Shown here one piece after another: positions 1 through 5,877 of a stretch of 6,148 nucleotides of DNA. The first letter of the stretch is position 1. Each line of letters opens with the position of its first letter. The notes beneath the pieces are model-generated. The model was not told where the DNA came from, did not search any database, and worked only from the letters and a program-made list of their open reading frames with translations. The translations under genes were made by a program, and so were the position numbers. Where the stretch lies: the NCBI GenBank assembly GCA_027293245.1, contig JAPUFZ010000338.1, positions 1 through 6,148 of the forward strand, in the 5' to 3' direction. The stretch comes from Gammaproteobacteria bacterium. Its GTDB lineage: Bacteria; Pseudomonadota; Gammaproteobacteria; GCA-001735895.

Positions 1-457
1 TACCCATCTTTCTGTTCTCGAAAACCTCACACTGGGTCCCATCTGGGTTCGTAAAATGCCCAAGGCCGAGGCCGAGGCCCACGCCATGAAGTATCTTGAA
101 CGGGTCAAGATCCCGGAACAGGCCGAAAAATACCCCGGCCAGTTATCGGGTGGCCAACAGCAGCGCGTGGCCATCGCCCGCTCGCTGTGCATGAACCCCA
201 AGATCATGTTGTTCGATGAACCAACTTCGGCTCTTGACCCGGAGATGATCAAAGAAGTTCTGGATGTCATGGTCGAACTCGCCGACACAGGCATGACCAT
301 GATCGTGGTGACTCACGAGATGGGTTTCGCCAAGACCATTGCCGATCGCGTCATCTTTATGGATGAAGGCGATATCGTCGAGGAAAACGAGCCCAACGAA
401 TTTTTCAACAATCCCCAGCACGAGCGAACCAAACTGTTTCTCAGCCAGATACTTTGA
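1..457 (+). CDS. Polar amino-acid ABC transporter ATP-binding protein, 3' part (5' end outside window)
   Basis: This is the ATPase subunit of a polar amino-acid importer (GlnQ/GltL/AapP type), which hydrolyses ATP at the cytoplasmic face of the inner membrane to drive uptake. The reading frame is open from base 2 (Thr-His-Leu-Ser-Val-Leu-Glu-Asn), in register with the family's Q-loop-downstream region, so the ATG at base 56 is internal and the true start lies to the left together with the Walker A motif. Visible motifs, in order, are the ABC signature [13 protein letters not shown] (from base 143), Walker B IMLFDEP followed by the D-loop SALDPE, and the switch histidine in VVTHEMGF. The C-terminal tail ([15 protein letters not shown]) is typical of the family. 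Permease and binding-protein genes are presumably to the left. The substrate cannot be read from the ATPase. It converges on the GS-like gene with an 85-base gap, so it is probably not co-transcribed with the rest. Confidence 0.95.
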   Translation, partial: THLSVLENLTLGPIWVRKMPKAEAEAHAMKYLERVKIPEQAEKYPGQLSGGQQQRVAIARSLCMNPKIMLFDEPTSALDPEMIKEVLDVMVELADTGMTMIVVTHEMGFAKTIADRVIFMDEGDIVEENEPNEFFNNPQHERTKLFLSQIL

Positions 458-542
458 TGATCTTAGAGCGTTTTCGTATTCGCTACTGTCTGATGAGGGT
501 GTCGTAAAAAGCCGTCTTGCGCCCCCTGGTGAGAATTGCGGG

Positions 543-1958
543 CTAGTACAGACGCAGGTATTCCTGAACTTCCCAGTCGGTGACGGCCTGATGGTAGCGC
601 TCCCATTCATCAACCTTGTAAGCGAGGTATGATTTACGCATCGTGGTTCCCATCACGGTTTCGGCCAGGTCATCGTGACTCAATGCCTCTGTTGCGATCA
701 TTAAATTGCGCGGCAATCGACGGATGCCCAATTCCTTGAATTCTTCGTCGGTCATCGAATAAAGGTCACGATTGGTCGCTGGGCCGGGTTCGATTTTATG
801 GGTAATGCCTTTAACAACAGCAGCCAGTGACATGCCAAGCGCGAGGTAGACATTCATACACATGTCGGCGGCCCGGTTTTCGATGCAATAACGGCTTTGT
901 GGCAATCGCAATTGGGCCGAGCGATTGTTATAGCCATAGGTGATATTAGTTGGCGCCCAGGTCACGGTTCCACCTTCGAAGCCACCGACGCGCGGTACTA
1001 GTCCATTGTACGAGTTTACCGTCGGGCAGGTAATTGCAGTGAGTGCTTCGGCATGGGCCATGAGACCGCCAACGGCGTAACGAGACTCATCGCTCCAGCC
1101 ATTTTCGGTATCGCCAAACAAGTTCACTCCCGGCTTGTCGACCGATTGCAGCGAGAGGTTGATGTGCGCGCCTGAGCGCCAGTCGCCTGTGGTCGGCTTC
1201 GGCATAAAGGTGATAAACATGCCGTGTTCCTTGGCTATTTCTTTTAACAGGATACGCAGGAACACCAGGCGATCGGCCATTTCCAGCAAATTAGTGTAGT
1301 GAAAATCCAGCTCGAACTGTGAATAAGCGCCCTCGGCAACGACGTCGTGCAGGTTCCAGCCCATCTCTTCTAAAATATCGATCATATCTTTCAGGAATGG
1401 CATCGAGTCGATGGAGTATTCGACGTCATAACCGAATGCCTGCCGGCGGGGACGTACACCGTTATCCGGATCATCGTCGATCGCCTTGACCGGTTTGCCA
1501 CTTTCATCATAACGCATGGCGATGAACTCCGGCTCGATCCCGGCATAACCGACATAACCGGCTTTCTCGGCATCGCGCATGGCGCGTTTAAGGGCCTGGC
1601 GTGGACACAGATTGTAGGGTTTGTCTTCCCAGAACAAATCGGCGAAGATGATCGCCATCGACTTGTCCCAGGGGCATATATATACCGCGTCAAGATCGGG
1701 CACCATCACCTGATCGGAATCTGCCGGTGACAGCTCGGGTACAAATGAAATCGAGTGGACGGCAAACTGGGGTCCCTTGCCCATGCACAGTGGCTCGAAA
1801 TCACTCATCGGCACCGGCTTGGTTTTCGGGATGCCATGCAAATCGATCCAGCTTGACAATACATATTTGACACCAGCCGCTTCGAGCTGTTTGCGGACTT
1901 CTTCAATTCTCTCTTTGGCCGGCAGGGCATCGGTAAAATTTTCTACATAAGCGGTCAT
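543..1958 (-). CDS. Glutamine synthetase-superfamily ligase, type III GlnT / gamma-glutamylmethylamide synthetase-like
   Basis: The 471-residue protein belongs to the ATP-dependent glutamate-ammonia/amine ligases. An N-terminal beta-grasp domain (about 25-110, with WIDLHGIPKTKPVP) is followed by the catalytic barrel. Residues expected to bind metal are present: E142 and E144 (IEPEF), E209 and E216 (AEGAYSQFELDF), H265 and E360. R346 (NNRSAQLRLP) and R362 match substrate/phosphate arginines. The stretch PTVNSYNGLVPR and the WAPTNITYGYNNR segment resemble GlnT/GmaS rather than GlnA. The nucleotide motif is odd: KPTTGDWRSGAHINLS (254-269) replaces the usual KP..G..GSG.H.H.S, so the second His is N267. 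The usual adenylylation-site tail is not recognisable. An AGGAG site seven bases before the ATG supports the start. It is the last gene of the minus-strand series, after a 111-base gap. Related enzymes join methylamine, ethanolamine or polyamines to glutamate. The actual amine here is unknown, and ordinary glutamine synthesis is less likely but not excluded. Confidence 0.85.
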   Translation of the reverse strand: MTAYVENFTDALPAKERIEEVRKQLEAAGVKYVLSSWIDLHGIPKTKPVPMSDFEPLCMGKGPQFAVHSISFVPELSPADSDQVMVPDLDAVYICPWDKSMAIIFADLFWEDKPYNLCPRQALKRAMRDAEKAGYVGYAGIEPEFIAMRYDESGKPVKAIDDDPDNGVRPRRQAFGYDVEYSIDSMPFLKDMIDILEEMGWNLHDVVAEGAYSQFELDFHYTNLLEMADRLVFLRILLKEIAKEHGMFITFMPKPTTGDWRSGAHINLSLQSVDKPGVNLFGDTENGWSDESRYAVGGLMAHAEALTAITCPTVNSYNGLVPRVGGFEGGTVTWAPTNITYGYNNRSAQLRLPQSRYCIENRAADMCMNVYLALGMSLAAVVKGITHKIEPGPATNRDLYSMTDEEFKELGIRRLPRNLMIATEALSHDDLAETVMGTTMRKSYLAYKVDEWERYHQAVTDWEVQEYLRLY

Positions 1959-2012
1959 TTACTATCTCCTAAAATTCTTTGCCTGAACTGTGGTGGGCGC
2001 ATCTTTTTCAAA

Positions 2013-2023
2013 GCCAGTTTGGC
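2013..2023. repeat. Short perfect inverted repeat before the GS-like gene
   Basis: GCCA and TGGC arms enclose a three-base spacer (GCCAGTTTGGC). It lies directly downstream of the candidate -10 box for the GS-like gene, about where transcription would begin, so it could be an operator or an early-transcript hairpin. The arms are only four bases, so chance occurrence is quite possible. Confidence 0.25.
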
Positions 2024-2024
2024 A

Positions 2025-2052
2025 ATTAAAAACGGACTGATGGCATTATCAA
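2025..2052 (-). promoter_or_regulatory. Candidate sigma-70 promoter for the GS-like gene
   Basis: Read on the minus strand, TTGATA (2052-2047, five of six to the -35 consensus) and TTTAAT (2030-2025, five of six to the -10 consensus) are 16 bases apart. Transcription would begin near 2018 and leave a leader of about 60 bases before the ATG at 1958. It sits in the 111-base gap, by far the longest in the minus-strand series, which fits separate expression of the ligase. AT-rich gaps give such matches by chance, so this is a candidate only. Confidence 0.35.
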
Positions 2053-2065
2053 AAAATAACAGCCA
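2041..2065 (-). terminator. Possible weak hairpin / attenuator after the cupin gene
   Basis: TGGC (2041-2044) and TTAT (2046-2049) can pair with GCCA (2062-2065) and ATAA (2056-2059), with a small internal loop and a six-base A-rich loop. On the minus strand a run of five T occurs some ten bases after the stem, too far for a classic intrinsic terminator. It overlaps the candidate promoter, so at most one interpretation may be right. It could partly separate cupin and ligase transcription. Confidence 0.2.
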
Positions 2066-2069
2066 GGGA

Positions 2070-2477
2070 TTAATTTTTTTCGTAAGGCGCAGGCATTTCG
2101 TCGGAATCAATGCCTGGCACATGGGTAATTCCTGCACGTTGTTTCCAGTCGACCGGGTAGGCTGAATAGAAAATGACGCATTTGTCGTCGCACTCGTACT
2201 TGACGTGGTTGTCTTTCGGCACAAACATCATATCGCCGGGATCGAGTTCATAGTTGACTTGGTCTACCACCAGCCGAAACTTGCCCTGCAAACAGTAAAT
2301 TAATTCATCGCAGGTTAGGTCCCAGGGCACTGAAATCTGGTTCAGGGCATTGATGCCACCGCACATCGAGTCGCTGTGCTCGATGGTTACAAATGGTTTA
2401 ATGAAGGTGCCGTTGGCAGGCAGGTTGTCGATTCGATGCTGGATTTCAGAAATCCTGAATACACTGGGTGCTGTCAT
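2070..2477 (-). CDS. Cupin-fold protein, EutQ C-terminal domain-like
   Basis: This 135-residue protein is a single small beta-barrel. The first cupin motif appears as DLTCDELIYCLQG (53-65), keeping E58 and G65 but lacking the paired His. The second appears as GDMMFVPKDNHVKY (81-94), with G81, P87 and H91. The ending SAYPVDWKQ resembles the terminal strand of the EutQ-type cupin domain of ethanolamine utilisation. With most canonical metal-binding His missing, it may be a sugar/amine-binding or accessory protein, or a non-metal enzyme. EutQ itself has reported acetate kinase activity, but no function should be transferred on fold alone. An AGGAGA site is well placed before the ATG. It lies 41 bases after the hydrolase gene and 111 before the ligase gene, probably in the same operon. 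No eut genes or shell proteins are visible nearby. Confidence 0.8.
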   Translation of the reverse strand: MTAPSVFRISEIQHRIDNLPANGTFIKPFVTIEHSDSMCGGINALNQISVPWDLTCDELIYCLQGKFRLVVDQVNYELDPGDMMFVPKDNHVKYECDDKCVIFYSAYPVDWKQRAGITHVPGIDSDEMPAPYEKN

Positions 2478-2518
2478 TATGTCTCTCCTGATTTAAGTCA
2501 ATGGGTTAAGTTGATAAT

Positions 2519-3529
2519 TTATTCGAGTAATTGGTCGATAGCCGCATCGAGGAAGCGTTCAAATTCGGGGTCATTACCCGGTGATGCGACACAATGACCC
2601 CAGGGGGACCGATAAATGCGCAATTCACCGTTTTTGATATGTTCGACTTCGAGTGCGTTGTCCTCGGGTCGAAAATACAAATCGTTATCGCATGCGATGA
2701 TGATTGTGCCGGCTTCGATGGCGGCCAGGGCTGCTTTAAAGTCACCATCGTAAGTCGGCTGATGAGCGATATCTCCCTGCTGCCAGCTCCATAACATGCA
2801 AAGCAGGTCGTTGGCGTCCCAGTGCAGATGGTCCTGCTCCCAATCCTGCAACAGTTCCTCGGCATTATCGAATCCCTGGAGACGGTACATTTGCTCGCGA
2901 TAAAAGGTTTGCGAAAACGCCCAGCCGGCATAGATGCGGCCGAAAGCTTTCAGGCCTTTTATCGGTGGCGTTTGATAATTGCCATCATCGTATGTTGCGT
3001 CCGCCTGTAGCGCCGCTTTAACGCCTTCGAGAAATACAATATTATGCTCGGCGGTTTTCGCCGAGGCGCAAAACGGCAGAATCGCCTTCACCATGCCCGG
3101 ATATTGCGCGGCCCATTGAAACGACTGACAACCCGCCATCGACCAGCCAGTGACCAGTGCGATTCGATCGATTGCCAGGATATTGGTGAGCAATTGGTGT
3201 TGCGCTTTTACATTGTCGAATAGGGTAATATTTGGAAACTTTGCGCCATTAAACGGTGCCGGTGTATTACTCGGCGACGACGACAGGCCATTACCAAACA
3301 GATTGATCGAAACAATAAGATGACGCGCCGGATCGATGGCGCGGTCTGTGCCAAAGAAGCCTTCGTTGCGAGAGTGATTACCAGTATAAAATGTCGGTAG
3401 TACTACCACATTATCCTGCGCGGGATTCAATTGACCGTAGATCTGGTAAACCAGCTTCGCATCAGGTAAAACATCACCCGACTGAAGTTCGAAATCACCT
3501 AATGCATAGGTATGGTAGTCGACGGTCAT
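2519..3529 (-). CDS. Alpha/beta-hydrolase of the homoserine O-acetyltransferase (MetX)-like family
   Basis: The 336-residue protein has the MetX-type layout: an N-terminal strand region (KLVYQIYGQLN, 25-35), an oxyanion/substrate segment (LPTFYTGNHSRN, 44-55), the nucleophile elbow GWSMAG with S130, a helical lid (about 190-250), the acid strand ACDNDLYFRPED with likely D283, and the catalytic H312 in SPWGHCVASPGND. The Ser-Asp-His triad is therefore complete. True MetX proteins usually read GGSMGG at the elbow; here it is GWSMAG. No methionine gene is adjacent, so it is probably an acyltransferase or hydrolase recruited to this cluster rather than a methionine enzyme. The upstream ribosome site is weak (AGGCGG nine bases before the ATG), but the N-terminus matches where the family fold begins. 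It lies between the regulator (31-base gap) and the cupin (41-base gap), consistent with one transcript. Substrate unknown; probably cytoplasmic, as no signal peptide is seen. Confidence 0.85.
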   Translation of the reverse strand: MTVDYHTYALGDFELQSGDVLPDAKLVYQIYGQLNPAQDNVVVLPTFYTGNHSRNEGFFGTDRAIDPARHLIVSINLFGNGLSSSPSNTPAPFNGAKFPNITLFDNVKAQHQLLTNILAIDRIALVTGWSMAGCQSFQWAAQYPGMVKAILPFCASAKTAEHNIVFLEGVKAALQADATYDDGNYQTPPIKGLKAFGRIYAGWAFSQTFYREQMYRLQGFDNAEELLQDWEQDHLHWDANDLLCMLWSWQQGDIAHQPTYDGDFKAALAAIEAGTIIIACDNDLYFRPEDNALEVEHIKNGELRIYRSPWGHCVASPGNDPEFERFLDAAIDQLLE

Positions 3530-3560
3530 AGCTCAGAGCCGCCTAAGAAAGCCGCATGCG

Positions 3561-4073
3561 TCATGTGAATTGGCGTTTGAGCAAGAACTGGTTCTTGAAC
3601 ATTTCTATGCCCGTCATTACTTCTAACTGGTCGATATCGTCGCTGCCGAAGCAGTGGATCTCCAGAAACGACTGAAATGCTTCACTGGTTTCGCATACCA
3701 CCTCGATCAGCAAATCGTAACGGCCGGAAACCCATAATACATAAACCACCTCGGAGAACTGTGCAAGACGTTCGGCAACGATGCGTGGCGAAGCAGGTGA
3801 TGCTACCTTGATACCGATCATGGCGTCGGCCTTGTATCGAAGCGCCATCGGGTCCGAAAGTGCGACAATTTTCAACAGGCCGCTGCGTTTCATCGATTGA
3901 ACGCGGTTACGGATAGTGCCTTCGGACACCCCAAGCGAGCTTGCAACCTCCTTGTAAGGAAGCCGGCCGTCTCCCTGTAATAATTTAATGATGCCTTGAT
4001 TCAGGTCATCGTCCGGTGAATCGATACCACGTAGTCTGGGGCTGGTGGTGGATATTGCTGAGTTCGATGCCAT
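3561..4073 (-). CDS. Lrp/AsnC-family transcriptional regulator
   Basis: The 170-residue protein has an N-terminal helix-turn-helix (about 23-68; LPYKEVASSLGVSEGTIRNRVQSMKRSGLLK) and a C-terminal ligand-binding RAM domain (about 83-163), with the characteristic SGRYDLLIEV segment at 116-125. Such proteins form dimers and higher oligomers that wrap DNA and respond to amino acids or related effectors. An unusually polar tail of roughly 20 residues precedes the first helix. No alternative ATG, GTG or TTG lies in frame between codon 1 and Asp23, so the ATG at 4073 is kept although no good ribosome site precedes it (a leaderless or weakly initiated message is possible). It is the first gene of the minus-strand series and faces the oxygenase gene across the shared control region. 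Local control of both units is the natural inference, with the pathway substrate or product as a possible effector. Confidence 0.93.
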   Translation of the reverse strand: MASNSAISTTSPRLRGIDSPDDDLNQGIIKLLQGDGRLPYKEVASSLGVSEGTIRNRVQSMKRSGLLKIVALSDPMALRYKADAMIGIKVASPASPRIVAERLAQFSEVVYVLWVSGRYDLLIEVVCETSEAFQSFLEIHCFGSDDIDQLEVMTGIEMFKNQFLLKRQFT

Positions 4074-4114
4074 GGTCTGATATGCTCATTGACAAGAATG
4101 AAAGTTGGCAATGG

Positions 4115-4143
4115 AGTATTGAGGAAAATAGCAATATTTACAA
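4115..4143 (-). promoter_or_regulatory. Candidate promoter for the regulator and minus-strand series
   Basis: On the minus strand, TTGTAA (4143-4138, four of six to the -35 consensus) and AATACT (4120-4115, four of six to the -10 consensus) are 17 bases apart, placing transcription start near 4108 and a leader of about 35 bases. The -35 box lies in the left arm of the inverted repeat at 4139-4155. Moderate matches in AT-rich DNA; unproven. Confidence 0.35.
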
Positions 4144-4155
4144 CTAAAAATTGTA
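4139..4155. promoter_or_regulatory. Candidate operator: inverted repeat in the divergent control region
   Basis: TACAA (4139-4143) and TTGTA (4151-4155) form a perfect inverted repeat around a seven-base A-rich spacer, 17 bases overall. Lrp/AsnC proteins commonly bind AT-rich sites of about 15 bases with dyad symmetry. The arms overlap candidate -35 boxes of promoters facing in opposite directions, so one bound dimer could affect both transcripts. This sits in the roughly 200-base gene-free region 4074-4275, which also holds a perfect ten-base palindrome ATTTCGAAAT at 4187-4196. I see no RNA gene or coding frame there. Confidence 0.4.
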
Positions 4156-4179
4156 TAAACGTAATTTAAAGCTTAATAT
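4151..4179 (+). promoter_or_regulatory. Candidate promoter for the Rieske oxygenase - glyoxalase unit
   Basis: TTGTAT (4151-4156) and TAATAT (4174-4179) are 17 bases apart, with three and four of six consensus matches. Start of transcription would be near 4186, next to the ATTTCGAAAT palindrome, leaving a leader of about 90 bases. The weak -35 is consistent with activator dependence, which is inference. Confidence 0.35.
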
Positions 4180-4275
4180 ACTACGGATTTCGAAATATTT
4201 GTGATAATTTACTGCACAATGAGTTTGTCGGATAGTGTGGTTGGTTTAACCTGACCCTGCCTGGAGTCTAATGCC

Positions 4276-5400
4276 ATGACACCGGATTTAAACAAGTCCT
4301 TATTGAAGGAATTCGATCAGGAATGCGTGCCCAGACACGGTTTGCCCGGTGCTGCTTACGTGAATGAATCGTTTTATGAACTCGAAAACAATTACTTATT
4401 TTCCAGGGCCTGGGTTTTTGTCGGCTTTGCCCACCAACTGCCGAATACGGGTGATGTATTGCCGATTAGCGTCGCTGGTCAGCCGCTTTTTATTCTCAGA
4501 AACGGGGCCAAAGAAATCAGCGCGTTTCACAATGTCTGTCGACATCGCAACCTACAACTGGTCGATAAACCGGCTAATTGCGGGCGCTTACTGCGCTGTC
4601 CCTATCATAGCTGGAGCTACGACTTAAACGGAAAGCTCAAAAATGCACCTTTTTTTGGAGGCGATGCAAAACAACAGGTAAGCGGATTTAAGTTTGAAGA
4701 AAATGGCCTGGTTCCGGTTAGTTGCGCCACATGGCACGACTGGATTTTCGTTAACCTTGATCCCAATGCCGAGTCGTTCGAAGAATTTATTCGCCCGATC
4801 AAAAAAGTATTGAGCGATACCGATGTGACCAAATACCGGCCAATTGCGACGGTAGAACTGGGACAGGTCCGTACCAACTGGAAGTCGCTGATGGAAAACT
4901 TCATCGAGCCCTATCATGTGCAGTTCGTACACCAGACAACGACGAGTCAGCCACTGCAGGATCACTACCCGGTAATCGAAGGTAAATGTCTGGGTAGCGC
5001 GGTTGATTTAAGCAAGGAACAGATCGCCAATGCAGGTAAGGGTACCCTGGGCGTGTCTTCTCGTTACCTGACCCTGTTTCCGAATTTCGTGCTGGGGACC
5101 TATGCGCCTGACCAAATCGGGGTTCATCTGAATGTTCCGGTCGATACTGAAACCACCTTGCAATTTCGCGTGATATACGTGCATCAAGATGCCAGCTATA
5201 GTGATGCCGAAACCCAGAAACTGAAGGATTTATGGTATGCGGTGCATCGAGAAGATCATGCGATTTGTGAACGCCTGCAAACCGGCCGGCATTCAAATAT
5301 TTCTACACAGGGAGGCGTATTGTCACCCTACTGGGAAACCAGTGTGAGAAAATTCCAGGAACTGGTCGCGAATTCGATACGGCCAGGTCTCGCCAGCTAA
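4276..5400 (+). CDS. Rieske non-heme iron oxygenase, alpha subunit; carnitine/quaternary-amine oxygenase (CntA/YeaW)-like
   Basis: This 374-residue oxygenase component has a Rieske [2Fe-2S] domain with C88-x-H90 and C108-x2-H111 (17 residues between pairs), then a catalytic domain whose mononuclear iron site reads NWKSLMENFIEPYHVQFVH: H214 and H219 as ligands, with D327 (HREDHAICERLQTG) as the likely third. The residue three before H214 is E211, where ring-hydroxylating dioxygenases such as naphthalene dioxygenase have Asp. Glu at this bridging position is characteristic of CntA-type enzymes that oxidatively cleave C-N bonds of carnitine and related quaternary amines. The total length and the GGVLSPYWE C-terminal segment also suit that group. 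The substrate is undetermined, and an aromatic substrate is not excluded. It needs a reductase, and none is present here. The GGAG at 4263-4266 is nine bases before the ATG at 4276; the ATG at 4271 gives only two codons. It heads a two-gene unit divergent from the regulator. Confidence 0.9.
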   Translation: MTPDLNKSLLKEFDQECVPRHGLPGAAYVNESFYELENNYLFSRAWVFVGFAHQLPNTGDVLPISVAGQPLFILRNGAKEISAFHNVCRHRNLQLVDKPANCGRLLRCPYHSWSYDLNGKLKNAPFFGGDAKQQVSGFKFEENGLVPVSCATWHDWIFVNLDPNAESFEEFIRPIKKVLSDTDVTKYRPIATVELGQVRTNWKSLMENFIEPYHVQFVHQTTTSQPLQDHYPVIEGKCLGSAVDLSKEQIANAGKGTLGVSSRYLTLFPNFVLGTYAPDQIGVHLNVPVDTETTLQFRVIYVHQDASYSDAETQKLKDLWYAVHREDHAICERLQTGRHSNISTQGGVLSPYWETSVRKFQELVANSIRPGLAS

Positions 5401-5420
5401 CAATAGAACGAGGACCAAAC

Positions 5421-5843
5421 ATGAACGCAGCAGTGGCAAAGCCCGATTTCCGTCTCGACCACACGATGATTCGGATATTCGATCAGGAGAAAACCCTGGA
5501 TTTTTACACCCGTATCCTGGGTATGAAAATATTACGCCAGACTGATTATCCCGATGGTCGATTCACCAATACCTTTATCGGTTACCAGGGAGAAGACGAG
5601 GGCACGACGATCGAAATGACCTATAACTGGGACCAGCAAGAGCCTTACGACATGGGTAATGCCTGGGGGCATTTTGCGCTAAAGGTATCCGATGTTTATG
5701 CCACCGCCGACTACCTGAAATCAGAAGGCGTCGAGTTTGTACGAGAAGCCGGCCCGATGAATGCGGGAACGCGTATTATCGCATTTTTCAAAGATCCGAA
5801 TGGTTATGTGATAGAACTGAACGAACCGATATCAGCCGGGTAA
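5421..5843 (+). CDS. gloA: Lactoylglutathione lyase (glyoxalase I)
   Basis: Glyoxalase I converts the hemithioacetal of methylglyoxal (or another 2-oxoaldehyde) and glutathione to S-D-lactoylglutathione in the cytoplasm. The 140-residue protein has two VOC-fold modules and all four expected metal ligands: H14 (LDHTMIRI), E65 (TTIEMTYNW), H84 (WGHFALKV) and E132 (GYVIELNE). Other family landmarks are LDFYTRILGMKILR, REAGPMNAGT and FFKDPNGY. The short length without the insertions of the eukaryotic zinc enzyme fits the E. coli-like nickel/cobalt-activated class, which is inference from length. A GAGGA ribosome site lies six bases before the ATG, and the 20-base gap after the oxygenase gene indicates co-transcription and possibly translational coupling. 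It ends with tandem stops (TAATAA). Placement behind an oxygenase suggests it handles a reactive aldehyde from the pathway, though glyoxalase I genes can also be housekeeping. Confidence 0.92.
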   Translation: MNAAVAKPDFRLDHTMIRIFDQEKTLDFYTRILGMKILRQTDYPDGRFTNTFIGYQGEDEGTTIEMTYNWDQQEPYDMGNAWGHFALKVSDVYATADYLKSEGVEFVREAGPMNAGTRIIAFFKDPNGYVIELNEPISAG

Positions 5844-5851
5844 TAATTTAT

Positions 5852-5875
5852 AGTCTAAGGTTTGAAACTTATACT
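5852..5875. terminator. Imperfect inverted repeat in the convergent gap after gloA
   Basis: AGTCTAAG (5852-5859) and CTTATACT (5868-5875) pair with one mismatch around an eight-base loop (GTTTGAAA). It lies in the 34-base gap between two converging genes, where a bidirectional terminator would be expected. The stem is AT-rich and no T-run follows on either strand, so if it terminates transcription it does so weakly or with Rho. Confidence 0.3.
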
Positions 5876-5877
5876 CG

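Noticed and set aside
60..80. GCCGAG tandem repetition
   Set aside because: It is coding sequence for an Ala-Glu-rich helix (AEAEA) normal for this ATPase family, not a separate repeat element.
458..542. Possible terminator between the converging ABC ATPase and GS-like genes
   Set aside because: I found no stem followed by a T-run on either strand; termination may be Rho-dependent or too weak to see.
143..613. A minus-strand frame covering the ABC ATPase and the end of the GS-like gene
   Set aside because: The opposite strand carries canonical ABC motifs, and the GS-like stop codon lies inside it in another frame.
1955..2224. An 89-codon open frame on the minus strand spanning the gap before the GS-like gene
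   Set aside because: It overlaps the cupin gene in another frame, has a low-complexity Ser/Thr-rich start with no recognisable domain, and would sit on top of the candidate promoter and the AGGAG site of the ligase.
2506..2931. A 141-codon minus-strand frame inside the MetX-like gene
   Set aside because: It is a shifted frame of a gene with a complete catalytic triad, and its translation shows no family pattern.
4271..4279. Two-codon mini-frame (ATG CCA TGA) overlapping the oxygenase start
   Set aside because: It could affect initiation, but such overlaps occur by chance and the ribosome site spacing fits the ATG at 4276 better.
4901..5296. A 131-codon antisense frame inside the Rieske gene
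   Set aside because: It is opposite a strongly supported oxygenase domain, and its composition looks like reverse-strand translation.
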